Shown: positions 44,301 through 53,370, counted from the first letter of the stretch. The stretch: 64,000 nt of DNA from Pacificitalea manganoxidans (GCF_002504165.1 NZ_CP021404.1:1302001-1366000), one strand, 5' to 3'. Numbers and translations: made by a program. Notes: a model not told the origin generated them from the sequence alone.

Positions 44301-45978
44301 CGTCGCGACCTACGGCTCTGCCCGATGGGCCGAGAAGGGCGAGGTGAAGGCGGCCGGACTGCTTGACCCGGATGGTGTTGTCCTCGGTCGCTATGACCGG
44401 AAATATCTGCGCCACGATGGGCCGGAGCATGTGCTCTGCTTCGCGCCGACACGATCCGGCAAGGGGGTAGGGCTCGTCGTACCCTCGCTTCTTACCTGGC
44501 CCGGCTCGGCCATCGTTCATGATATCAAGGGCGAGAACTGGCAGTTGACCGCAGGGTTCCGGGCCCGGCACGGTCGGGTCCTGCTCTTCGATCCCACCAA
44601 TCCGAACTCTTCGGCCTACAACCCCCTGCTCGAAGTTCGCCGTGGGGAGTGGGAGGTTCGCGATGTCCAGAATATCGCCGACATCCTTGTCGATCCCGAG
44701 GGGAGCCTGGAGCGGCGGAACCACTGGGAGAAGACCAGCCACAGTCTGCTCGTCGGGGCGATCCTGCACGTCCTCTATGCCGAGAAGGACAAGACGCTGG
44801 CCGGCGTCGCCAACTTCCTGTCCGACCCGCGGCGCCCCGTGGAGTCCACACTCCGCGCCATGATGCGGACGACGCACCTGGGCGAGGCGGGGCCACATCC
44901 CGTGGTCGCCAGTGCCGCCCGCGAGTTGCTCAACAAGTCCGAGAATGAACGTTCCGGCGTGCTGTCGACGGCGATGTCTTTCCTTGGACTCTATCGCGAC
45001 CCCGTGGTCGCGCAGGTTACGCGCCGCTGCGACTGGCGGATCGGTGACATTGTCGGGGGAGTGCGCCTCGTCACGCTGTATCTCGTGGTGCCGCCATCTG
45101 ACATCAATCGCACCAAGCCGCTCATTCGTCTGATCCTCAACCAAATCGGCCGACGCCTGACCGAAGACCTGCAGGGCAAGGATGATCGGCATCGGCTGCT
45201 TTTGATGCTCGATGAGTTCCCGGCGCTCGGCCGGTTGGATTTCTTCGAGAGCGCGCTGGCCTTCATGGCGGGTTACGGGCTGAAGAGCTTCCTCATCGCC
45301 CAGTCGCTGAACCAGATCGAGAAGGCCTACGGCCCCAACAACTCGATTCTCGACAATTGCCACGTCCGGGTGAGCTTCGCGACCAATGATGAGCGCACGG
45401 CCAAGCGGGTGTCCGACGCTCTCGGCACGGCCACCGAGATGAAGGCGATGAAGAACTATGCCGGCCACCGTCTGGCGCCCTGGCTCAGCCATCTCATGGT
45501 GTCCCGGTCGGAAACTGCGCGGGCCTTGCTCACGCCCGGAGAAATCATGCAGCTGCCGCCAACCGATGAGATCGTCATGGTGGCCGGCACGCCGCCGATC
45601 CGGGCGACGAAAGCACGGTATTATGAAGATGTGCGGTTCATCAAGCGGGTCTTGCCGCCACCCGGTTTGGTGGATGTGGACGCTTCGGGGAAAGATGACT
45701 GGAGCAGCCTGGCAGTCCCAACCCAGGAGGACGAGCTCGAGCCAGTATCCGAGACGGGACCGGAGGATGAGGACCCGACAGCGTCGGAGCGCCGTCTGCA
45801 GCCGGAGCTGGCGCAGCCTCAGCCGGTCGACAGGCAGACGCCTCTCGAGAACGAGTTTGAATTCGAACCAACTGAGGATGAGGAGGATGGCGCCATCCGC
45901 AATCGGCGCATCATGCAGCAGATGCGAGGTGTCGCGCGTCAGGTCTCCCTCAATCCCGATGACGGCATGGAGCTTTGA
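44257..45978 (+). CDS. traG: TraG/VirD4-type conjugal coupling ATPase, 5' frameshifted
   Basis: The 573-residue frame has NVATYGSARWAEKGEVKAAG, Walker A APTRSGKGVGLVVPSLL, the block SAIVHDIKGENWQLTAGFRA, and Walker B LLMLDEFPALGRLDFFESAL. These identify a VirD4-like coupling protein that docks the relaxosome to a type IV secretion channel. The ATPase region is intact but the N-terminal membrane segment is out of frame, so membrane anchoring may be lost unless translation reinitiates at the GTG at 44257. No secretion genes follow. Confidence 0.82.
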   Translation: MAIAMSVWRAREARNVATYGSARWAEKGEVKAAGLLDPDGVVLGRYDRKYLRHDGPEHVLCFAPTRSGKGVGLVVPSLLTWPGSAIVHDIKGENWQLTAGFRARHGRVLLFDPTNPNSSAYNPLLEVRRGEWEVRDVQNIADILVDPEGSLERRNHWEKTSHSLLVGAILHVLYAEKDKTLAGVANFLSDPRRPVESTLRAMMRTTHLGEAGPHPVVASAARELLNKSENERSGVLSTAMSFLGLYRDPVVAQVTRRCDWRIGDIVGGVRLVTLYLVVPPSDINRTKPLIRLILNQIGRRLTEDLQGKDDRHRLLLMLDEFPALGRLDFFESALAFMAGYGLKSFLIAQSLNQIEKAYGPNNSILDNCHVRVSFATNDERTAKRVSDALGTATEMKAMKNYAGHRLAPWLSHLMVSRSETARALLTPGEIMQLPPTDEIVMVAGTPPIRATKARYYEDVRFIKRVLPPPGLVDVDASGKDDWSSLAVPTQEDELEPVSETGPEDEDPTASERRLQPELAQPQPVDRQTPLENEFEFEPTEDEEDGAIRNRRIMQQMRGVARQVSLNPDDGMEL

Positions 45979-45980
45979 TC

Positions 45981-46412
45981 ATGACCTTGAGCCGCAAGAA
46001 GACGAAGATCTCGGTCTAGCTCGATCCTGAGGTCGTGCAGATGCTAGCAGACTTCGCGGCCCGGCGCGACAAATCCCAGTCGATGGTGGCCGAGGCTGCG
46101 ATCGCATCCTTCCTCTCGCCGGATGACGCAGAGCGCCGCGAGGCGGTTCTGGCCCGGCGCCTTGATCCGATCGACAGGCGGATCACCCGGCTAGAGCGCG
46201 ATGTCGGGATCTCCGTCGAAAGCCTGGCTGTGTTTATCCGTTTCTGGCTTGCGACGACACCGGCTCTGCCCGAACCCGCAGCCAAGGCTGCAAGGGCAAA
46301 GGCTGGGGAGCGCTATGAGGCGTTCATCTCGGCTCTCGGTCGGCGCCTCGCGCAGGGGCCGAAACTGCGGCAGGAGGTGTCGGAGGATGTGGATGGCCGA
46401 CCAGGTAGCTGA
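45981..46412 (+). pseudogene. CopG-like relaxosome protein with premature stop
   Basis: The frame starts MTLSRKKTKISV at 45981, meets TAG at 46017-46019 (codon 13), and continues in the same frame as LDPEVVQMLADFAARRDKSQ to 46412. The sequence resembles ribbon-helix-helix proteins encoded after traG in ICEs; the codon was probably TAC or TAT. A short protein could restart at GTG 46035 but would lack the DNA-binding strand. Confidence 0.7.
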
Positions 46413-46813
46413 AAGAGGTGCCACCGGCCTCAGCCGCAAGGGTTGGGACTGTAGGAGCGATCTTCATGATCGACCTGATCAGTCCATTGCGGACGGTCGA
46501 GCTCAGCCAATGCTGCGTGGCCGTATTCCCGAAAGCTGCCGCTCGTCTCGCTCCGCAGAAAATACCTGGCCAGGATGGCAGCGATCCCATTAGCCGTCCT
46601 TTGGCCTTCTAGGTTGCTGCATTGTAACGCTCTCCGAAGCCGCCGTTCGGCGAGCTATGCGTCAAAACGCGAGGGAGGCATGTATCGACCCATTTGAATC
46701 TACTCGGGTTCGAACTCTAGAAATGAGCCCCGGAGCAGCACAAAATATAGCGATCATAGTGCGGTTGATCTCTGCCCAAAATTGTCCGTTAATATCCACT
46801 GGTGCTCAATTAA
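46413..46813. other. Gap where conjugation genes would be expected, no gene
   Basis: No convincing frame. From about 46613 the DNA becomes AT-richer than the block to the left. In related elements trb genes follow here, so this is a probable deletion scar. Confidence 0.4.
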
Positions 46814-48246
46814 CTATTCAGACTGTGACATCATGGAGCAAATTAATCGCAAGCTACGATCCAACTCTTCAGTCGATTGAAAATTAATCAAATTATTTCG
46901 CTCAACTTTTTCCTCACTCGTCAGACCGTTCTGCGAGTATTTGCGGTTTAACATCGACAAGCGAAGACCTCGATGAACGGGTGTACTTTTGTCACTGAGT
47001 CGATTCCAGAGCCCTTCAGCCGCTTCGACGTCACCAAATCGAATTTCGTATTTGCACCGCAGCCCGACCTGAACGTCGTGATTAGTACCGCCAAATCGAT
47101 TCCGAATGCGGCCTAACGTTGCCAAGGCACTTTCACTTCCACCTGCTTCAATCTCACAGTTCGCCAGATTGGCGAGAACTTCAAACGGCGGGTGCGTTAT
47201 CTTTTGGTCAGCAAGGCGAGCATTGCGTATTGCCTTATCTGCGTTTCCGCTAGCTTGTTCAAAGGTCGAACGGCGATGCTCGGCAAATCCGCTTGAGTCG
47301 ACACGCTCTAGCACCTCAAGGGCGCGTTCAGCATTGGGGAGATCGCCGAGCCGAAGTGCAATCGTGCATCTTAGATCTACCACATATCGATTGTGCGGCG
47401 ATTGCTGCTCGGCCTGCAGAATATGCTCTTCGGCAGCTGGCAGATTGCCTAGTTCAAAGAAGCAGCTTGCCAGTTCCCGGTGAATGGCCACACCTCGACG
47501 ACCGTTTGCAAGACTCTTGTTGTAAGCATCAACAGCTTCTAGATAATTGCGCTTTCGCCGTGCGGCGAAGCCCCGCACATAGTAAGCCTCCTTGAGCTCG
47601 CCGAGGCCAAGTAGCGCGCTAATATGCTCCTCTGCTTCATCGTATTTCTCCTTGCGAATGAGAGCCTGTGCAACATAGCGCCGCACGTCGACGTTGTCGG
47701 GGCGTGCGCTCAGAGCGGAAGAGCCATACGTGATAGCGAGGCCGTAGTCCTGATCGTGATAGCTCCTCGCTGCGACATCAATAAGGTCAGCAGCAAATCC
47801 AACTGCAAAACGAGATTTAGTCTGACTTCCCGCAAAGAGGCTGGCACGGAAAATCGTCTGTCCAAGATCTAGGCGCGAGTCATCGTCAGGTTCATTTTCT
47901 AGGTATGCTTCGAGAAGCTTACTCACTTTCTTGCTATCGACCTTCAGTCTGCCGAAAGCTCTGTACGCTGCATCACGAATGGGCTCCGAGATTCGATAAT
48001 GCATCCCGGCAGGCAAAATAAATGCGAGGTCAAGCAAGAAGTTCAGGTCATCACTGGCATCCAGTGGCGTTCTCGCGCAGTAGTCCACAATGACCTGAAG
48101 CGGCAGAGGGCTGAAGCTTGAAAGGAGCTGCAAGATTGTCTGCATGCTTGGTGTTAGAGAACTATTTTCTTTCAAATGACGAAGGAACTGCTCGGCACTG
48201 AAGTTGACCAACGCTCGCTGGTCAGCAACAACTTGCGGGATACCTC
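46814..48246 (-). pseudogene. TPR-rich C-terminal part of a STAND-like protein, cut by IS
   Basis: About 477 residues remain. The first part, around SLTPSMQTILQLLSSFSPLP and YRISEPIRDAAYRAFGRL, looks like the winged-helix segment that follows a STAND NTPase domain. It is followed by several TPR-like repeats (EAYYVRGFAARRKRNYLEAV and similar). The NTPase and effector domains that would lie upstream are absent because the gene stops at the IS end at 48247. The frame continues into the IS, which supplies a Met at 48334, so a fusion could be made. Confidence 0.6.
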
Positions 48247-48314
48247 GTGACCTGCCCCCCGCGAAATCCCTCACCTTAATGTAGAGTCTGCGCCAACTCT
48301 GAAGGAGCAGACAC

Positions 48315-48617
48315 ATGAGAAAGAGCCGTTTCACCGGTTAAGGGGACCGTGGCCCCAGTGGGGCCGCGTAAGCCCCGTACCAGATCATCGGGATGATCAA
48401 GGAACAGGAAGCAGGGATGCCGACAGCGGAGGTATGCCGCAGGCACGGGCTGAGCACAGCGACGTTCTACAAGCTCAAGTCCAAATATGGGGGGATGGAA
48501 GTGTCCGAGGCGGCAAGGCTGAAGGCCCTCGAAGACGAGAATGCCAAACTCAAACGCCAGTTGGCCGACACCATGCTCGACAACGTTGTCCTGAAAGACC
48601 TGCTGGGAAAGAACTGA
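48315..48617 (+). pseudogene. IS3 orfA, interrupted near its start
   Basis: The frame begins MRKSRFT, then meets stops inside a 45-nt GC-rich insert (48336-48380) before resuming as [20 protein letters not shown], the normal IS407-group orfA. The usual residues at the break would be EEQ. The helix-turn-helix and leucine-zipper part is intact and could be read from an internal start at 48393. Confidence 0.75.
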
Positions 48618-48622
48618 CGACA

Positions 48623-49513
48623 TTGATCAAGCGGCGAGATGCGGCGCTCCGGGTGATGCGGCATCATGACATCTCGCAGCGCAGAGCCTGCAAGCTGGTT
48701 GGTGTCGATCCAAAGACAGTGCGGCGTGAACGCCCGCCGGACTGTGCCGAGATCCGCAAGGAGATGCAGGAGATCGCCGCCAAAAGGCGCAGGTTCGGCT
48801 ACCGCCGGATCGGCGTGCTGCTGGAGCGCAAGGGCATGACCATGAACCACAAGAAGCTTTACCGGATCTACCGGGAAGAGGGTTTGTCCGTGAAGCGACG
48901 GCGAAGCCGGAAACGGGCGCGTGGCACCAGAGTGCCGATGCCAGTTGCGGCGTATCCTAATGCTCGTTGGTCGCTGGACTTCGTATCCGACAGCTTCGGC
49001 GCCTCGCGGAAGTTCCGGATCCTAGCGGTGATAGATGACTGCACTCGGGAATGCCTGTGTCTTGTCGCTGACACCAGCCTGTCCGGCGCAAGGGTCGCCC
49101 GGGAACTCAGTGCCCTGATCCGGCTTTACGGCAAGCCCGGCTGCATTGTCAGTGACAATGGGACGGAGTTCACCAGTCGGGCCATCCTGAAATGGGCCGA
49201 CGAGACCACCGTGCCGTGGCACTACATCGATCCGGGCAAACCGCAGCAGCATGCCTTCATCGAGAGCTTCAACGGCAGCCTCAGGGACGAGCTGCTGAAC
49301 GAGGAGATATTCGACAGCCTGAATGATGCGCGGCGCAAGCTGGCCCTGTGGCGCTACGACTATAACACGGTCAGGCCACACTCATCCTTGGGCAACCAGA
49401 CGCCACAGCAAGCGCGCCGCGCACTTGCGCAATTTGAGGGCTCCGCGCCCGGCGCGCTTGCGCCAGGCGGGGAACCAGAATACCCAAATCCAACCTGCAG
49501 ACTCTCATTATGA
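48623..49513 (+). CDS. IS3-family transposase OrfB (DDE integrase domain)
   Basis: About 296 residues, normally expressed as an OrfAB fusion by -1 frameshifting near the end of orfA (GGGAAAG region). The helix-turn-helix-like [20 protein letters not shown] block and the catalytic triad are visible: Asp in WSLDFVSD, Asp in SDNGTEF, and Glu in [12 protein letters not shown]. The tail [12 protein letters not shown] runs to the right end. It is intact, but the damaged orfA start makes activity doubtful. The TTG at 48623 is only nominal. Confidence 0.85.
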   Translation: MIKRRDAALRVMRHHDISQRRACKLVGVDPKTVRRERPPDCAEIRKEMQEIAAKRRRFGYRRIGVLLERKGMTMNHKKLYRIYREEGLSVKRRRSRKRARGTRVPMPVAAYPNARWSLDFVSDSFGASRKFRILAVIDDCTRECLCLVADTSLSGARVARELSALIRLYGKPGCIVSDNGTEFTSRAILKWADETTVPWHYIDPGKPQQHAFIESFNGSLRDELLNEEIFDSLNDARRKLALWRYDYNTVRPHSSLGNQTPQQARRALAQFEGSAPGALAPGGEPEYPNPTCRLSL

Positions 49514-49540
49514 ACGAGGGACCAACAGGGGGCAGGTCAC

Positions 49541-50066
49541 ACACAGTTGGACGACAGAACAGGACCTGCCTTGCGGACGCTTTCGCTTGGTCGCCTATTC
49601 TCCGCACCCCGGAGTAGAGTGGCAGCTTACATGGCAGGAGACCAGTAAGCGCTCGTTCAATCGGGAGTTCGGCGAAGTGATCCGCAAGCTTGAAGGCTCG
49701 GTCCAAGAATTGAAGGCTCTCATGGACGCGGCCGATGACGAGGCTGCCCGGAAGAAAAGGGAACAGGAGCTTCAATGGGAGCGCTGGCGGAGGGAAGAGG
49801 ATAAGCGCAGTGAGGCGAAGGCCCGCTCCGAGAGCCTTCAACAGCTTTCGGATATCATGGCGGATTGGACCAAGGCGCTCTCCGTCGAGATGTTCTTCGT
49901 GGAGGCCGAAAAGCGTATGCAGATGGTGGACGGAGAGCGGCGCGTGCATCTGGAGTCCCGGCTGCGTTTGGCGCGTTCGATGCTGGGCGATCTCGATCCG
50001 CTATCATTCATCGAGCAGTGGGTTTCGCCCGAGGAGCGCTACCAGCGAAAGTTCAAGGATGAATAG
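49541..50066 (+). pseudogene. C-terminal fragment of an unknown coiled-coil protein, cut by IS
   Basis: The frame from the IS end reads RFRLVAYSPHPGVEWQLTWQ and a long charged coiled coil (EAARKKREQELQWERWRREE) to the stop at 50064. No start lies within it; the N-terminal part is missing at the IS boundary. I associate similar proteins with genomic islands, but cannot name a function. Confidence 0.6.
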
Positions 50067-50202
50067 GGTGCCAATAGGATGGACGGCATATCGTTAACTT
50101 GCCTCTATCTCGGCATTCATCGAAAATGAAAGTTGATGTCTGTACTTGGCAGAACTTAGGGTGATGCGCGGGTCCTTTCGATGATATTGACGTACTGGCG
50201 CA

Positions 50203-51272
50203 TCACGTGTTGTCTATTGCGAGCAGCATTCCGGGCCAGTTTGCATATTTGTCGCCTGTTTCCCGGATGTGCGTATAGCGTTTCAGGCTAACCCAAGACC
50301 TGTGTCCGCTGACGGCCGCGACATGGGGGATGTTCCAACCCATCTCGAACAGCCGAGAAATGCCTTCGTGGCGCAGATCGTGGAAGTGCAGATCCTCGAT
50401 CCCGAGCAGCTTGCAAGCGCGGGTGAAGTTGGCCGTGATTGTGTCCGGTGAGTAGGGGAAGATCTCGGTCTTGCTCTTGCGCATGCTGTCGATGATCCGA
50501 ATGGCTTCCTCGGGCAGATCGACCCAGGTATCGTTTCCGAGCTTCTCGCCGGGATGCTTCATGTCACGGACCAGAACGCATTTGTGTTCCTTCTGGAAAT
50601 CATCCCAGGTGAGTCGGGTGATCTCTGCCTGTCGGCGCGTCGAGAAGAGAGCGAACACGATCACCTTGTGCATGGGCATGGCCTGAGGCGTTCTCTGGCG
50701 CCGATCAATGAAGTGAGCCAGCAGCCGGTCGAGTTCATCGAGGGTGGGCCTGCGGTTCCGCTGCGCGGAACGCGAGATGATCCCCATACGGCGCGCGACG
50801 GTGATCGCGTCTCTCATCTCCCGATCATCCAGCCGAAAGTCCCACATCGGCCGTGCTATGGCGAATATGGAGGCGAGATGGCTGGCGTAGTTCCCGACGG
50901 TTTGCGGTTGTCCGGGCAGAGACTGAAGGAACTCGATGATATCCTTCGACTTGATGGTGGAACAGGGCACATCGGCGATCGGGTAGGTGGCGATGGTCCT
51001 GAGGACCTGGGCCTTTGTGCGACCGATGTCCTTCACCGTTTCTTCGGTGTAGCGCTCGATCGCTTTGGATAGCGGAGGGTCAGATACGTTCAGCTCCTCC
51101 AAGGCACCAGGCTTTGCAAGCTCTTTCTCGCGCTGCTTTATCCAGGTGGTCGCAGCTGGCGTCTGTCGAAAGTCTTTGTCTCGTGATAGACGGTTCCCTC
51201 GCGCATCACTCGTACACGTGCCCTGTAACTGTGACTTCCATCCTTGCGTTTGCGTGTGGTGATCGAGCCCAT
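50203..51272 (-). pseudogene. int: dusA-type tyrosine recombinase (integrase), frameshifted
   Basis: From the Met at 51272 the frame reads MGSITTRKRKDGSHSYRARV, an integrase arm-binding domain. At about 51151-51155 one base is missing, giving an early stop; the other frame continues KQREKELAKPGALEELNVSD to the end at 50203. The catalytic domain is complete: Arg in STRRQAEI, HDLRHEG, GHRSWVS and Tyr in LKRYTHI. A 299-residue product from TTG at 51102 would lack the arm-binding domain. It lies 120 nt from dusA, as expected for this integrase class. Confidence 0.82.
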
Positions 51273-51284
51273 GACGGTCTCCCC

Positions 51285-51323
51285 ATTTGGTCCACGGAAA
51301 TGTATTTGGTCCACGGGACCAAA
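51285..51323. repeat. Putative integrase arm-site repeats
   Basis: ATTTGGTCCACGG occurs at 51285 and 51304 with a 19-nt period; the second copy overlaps a palindrome TTTGGTCC-ACG-GGACCAAA (51305-51323). A weaker third copy, ATATGGTCCATAA, follows at about 51346. They lie between int and attR, where recombinase or excisionase sites are expected. Confidence 0.55.
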
Positions 51324-51392
51324 TCCAGTGTCAAAATCGACGAATATGGTCCATAATGAGCGGAAAACGAGACGAGCTGTAGGTGCCTGTAA

Positions 51393-52421
51393 GTGGCAGA
51401 AAAGAATAAAAAATTAGAGATTTCAACGGCCGCGCGCCTGTCCGTTGCACCCATGATGGACTGGACCGACCGGCATTGCCGTAGCTTCCACCGGCTGCTG
51501 TCGCGGGAGGCGTTGCTTTATACCGAAATGGTGACAGCACCGGCATTGGTGCGGGGCGGGGCGGTGCATTTGCTGGCGCATGACGCGGGCGAGCATCCTT
51601 TGGCGCTGCAGCTTGGCGGGTCGGACCCGGCGGAGTTGGCGCAGGCGGCGCGGATGGCTGTGGATCATGGCTATGCGGAGGTGAACCTGAATGTCGGCTG
51701 TCCGTCGGACCGGGTGCAGTCGGGCACGTTCGGGGCCTGTCTGATGCGCCAGCCGGATCTGGTGGCCGAGTGCTGTGCGGCGATGATCGCCGCCGTTTCG
51801 GTGCCGGTGACGGTCAAATGTCGCATCGGGGTCGATGAGCAGGTGGCGGAGGATGTGCTGCCCGACTTCCTGACCCGGATCGCCGCTGCCGGGGTGTCCT
51901 GGGTCACGATCCACGCGCGCAAGGCGTGGTTGCAGGGCCTGTCGCCCAAGGAAAACCGCGATATTCCGCCGCTCGATTATCCGCTGGTGCGGGCGATGAA
52001 GGCGGCGTTCCCGGCGCTGCATCTGTCGATCAACGGCGGGATCGCTGATCTGGACGCCGCGCTGGGCTTTCTCGGGCCGGAGGGCGATTTGCCCGCGATG
52101 GACGGGGTGATGATCGGGCGCGCGGCCTATCATGATCCGTGGACGGTGCTGGGCCGGGCCGACAGCCGCGTTTTCGGCACGACCGATCCGCTGACCACGC
52201 CGGAAGACGCCGTCCACGCGATGGAGCCGTATATTGCCCGGCATATCGAGCAGGGCGGTAAGCTGGCGCAGGTAACGCGGCATATGCTGGGCCTGTTTGC
52301 CGGGCGTCCGGGTGCGCGCGGCTGGCGGCGCGTTCTGTCGGAGCAGGGCCACCGCCCGCAGGCCGGGATCGATGTGCTGCGCACCGCGCTGGAACAGGTC
52401 ACCCGCGCGCAGGCGGCATAA
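51393..52421 (+). CDS. dusA: tRNA-dihydrouridine synthase A, start supplied by the island
   Basis: DusA reduces uridines in the tRNA D-loop using FMN. The 342-residue product has LSVAPMMDWTDRHCRSFHRL, LQLGGSDP, EVNLNVGCPSDRVQSGTFGA with the catalytic Cys, and HARKAWLQGLSPKENR, the DusA hallmarks. Translation starts at GTG 51393; the first 12 residues (MAEKNKKLEIST) are encoded by island DNA, not by the native start left at 23248. The gene therefore appears functional after integration, possibly from an island promoter. Confidence 0.93.
   Translation: MAEKNKKLEISTAARLSVAPMMDWTDRHCRSFHRLLSREALLYTEMVTAPALVRGGAVHLLAHDAGEHPLALQLGGSDPAELAQAARMAVDHGYAEVNLNVGCPSDRVQSGTFGACLMRQPDLVAECCAAMIAAVSVPVTVKCRIGVDEQVAEDVLPDFLTRIAAAGVSWVTIHARKAWLQGLSPKENRDIPPLDYPLVRAMKAAFPALHLSINGGIADLDAALGFLGPEGDLPAMDGVMIGRAAYHDPWTVLGRADSRVFGTTDPLTTPEDAVHAMEPYIARHIEQGGKLAQVTRHMLGLFAGRPGARGWRRVLSEQGHRPQAGIDVLRTALEQVTRAQAA
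51429..51466 (+). repeat. attR: right 38-bp direct repeat of the dusA island
   Basis: Matches 23299-23336 with two mismatches and lies within codons 13-25 of the current dusA frame. To its right the sequence is uninterrupted dusA. Confidence 0.92.
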
Positions 52422-52752
52422 TGGGCGCACGGCCTCGCCCCAATCCGATGCAACGTTCCGGTCACGGAAAACTCGCGCAGAGCGCGCGGCATGGCCTTGA
52501 AACTAAGCTCAGAATGGCACTGCGGCGCTGACTAATCACGGGCGCGTCAGCAGGCACCCTCACGCAAATCACGGATGCGTCAATTCCGTTCGTGCACCAG
52601 CGGAAATGCGCTGCCTTCTGCGCGGCATGATGCCGGATTCCGCCGCGTGCGATCTGCGCCGGGATCTGCATGGAACGGGGGCAGGCCGGGTCGCATTGTG
52701 CTGCCAGAGGCCCCGCACAGACGGGGTCGTCACAACACTGAGGAGAAACATC
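52422..52752. other. Intergenic region upstream of an exported protein gene
   Basis: No gene was recognised. The last part must carry the promoter and the AGGAGA ribosome site (52741) of the next gene; no clear -35/-10 pair was seen. Confidence 0.4.
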
Positions 52753-53370
52753 ATGATGACCAAGCGCATCCTGACGACCACCACCGCAATCGCACTCATG
52801 GCCGGCATGGCTTCGGCGCAGTCGGTGTCCACCGACACCGGCGTCAGCGCGGGTGGCAATGTCGCCAGCTCCGCCGGAAGCGTATCCGCCGGGGCCGATG
52901 CCAACGTCTCCGCCTCCGGGTCCGCGTCTGGCGTGGGTGACACCATCGACAGCACCGTGAACACGGCCTCCGACGCAGTGACCAGCACCGCCAACACCGT
53001 GGGTCAGACCGCGAATGCCGCGCTTGACGCCACCGGCGAAGCGGCTGTGAACGTCACCGCCGAAGGCCTGTCGGCTGCCAGCGACGTGGCCGCCGAAGTC
53101 GAAGCGGCGCTGACCGCCGAAAGCGTGGTCATGTCCAGCGCGGGCGAGACCATCGGCACGGTGTCCGAGTTCAACCGCGAGGCAGGCACGGTCCTGATCG
53201 ACCTCGACAGCGAAATGGAAGCCTCGATTTCCAGCGATGTCGAAGTGATCGCCATGCCCGCATCGGCCTTCTCCGCGACCGACGGTGGCCTGTCCATCGG
53301 CATGAGCGGCGACGAACTGGCCGCTGCTGTGAACCTGCAGCTGGAAAACCGCGCGCAGGTCGCGAACTGA
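52753..53370 (+). CDS. Exported Ala/Ser/Thr/Val-rich protein of unknown function
   Basis: The 205-residue product begins MMTKRILTTTTAIALMAGMA, a clear signal peptide ending SAQ, after a good AGGAGA ribosome site. Residues 25-110 are low complexity, rich in Ala, Ser, Thr, Val, Gly and Asn and free of Cys. The rest (about residues 115-205) looks like a small beta-rich domain (ETIGTVSEFNREAGTVLIDL, EVIAMPASAFS) resembling a PRC-barrel. A surface or periplasmic role is likely; the function is unknown. A strong intrinsic terminator follows. Confidence 0.7.
   Translation: MMTKRILTTTTAIALMAGMASAQSVSTDTGVSAGGNVASSAGSVSAGADANVSASGSASGVGDTIDSTVNTASDAVTSTANTVGQTANAALDATGEAAVNVTAEGLSAASDVAAEVEAALTAESVVMSSAGETIGTVSEFNREAGTVLIDLDSEMEASISSDVEVIAMPASAFSATDGGLSIGMSGDELAAAVNLQLENRAQVAN

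Larger units (their letters stand above)
48247..49540 (+). mobile_element. IS3-family insertion sequence (IS407-like), damaged orfA
   Basis: Ends are inverted repeats starting GTGACCTGCCCCC at 48247 and its complement ending GGGGGCAGGTCAC at 49540. Inside are orfA and orfB in two frames. No target duplication is visible: the left flank ends CCTC and the right begins ACAC. Both flanking genes lack their 5' parts, suggesting an adjacent deletion. Confidence 0.85.
23299..51466. mobile_element. dusA-integrated genomic island (about 28.1 kb)
   Basis: The segment is bounded by the 38-bp repeats at 23299 and 51429, carries a tyrosine recombinase gene beside the right end, and splits dusA near codon 25. 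Integrative elements in dusA are an established class with their own integrase family. Cargo includes a helicase/PLD defence-like operon, AbiEi, PrtN-like, H-NS-like, ArdC, RadC, ParB, Fic and TraG genes and an IS3-family insertion. Integrase, traG, the CopG-like gene and parB are damaged, so the island is probably no longer self-mobile. Confidence 0.9.

Noticed and set aside
46418-46612. Short plus-strand frame after the CopG-like gene as a trb gene fragment
   Set aside because: The sequence has none of the ATPase or membrane motifs of TrbB or TrbC and no ribosome site.
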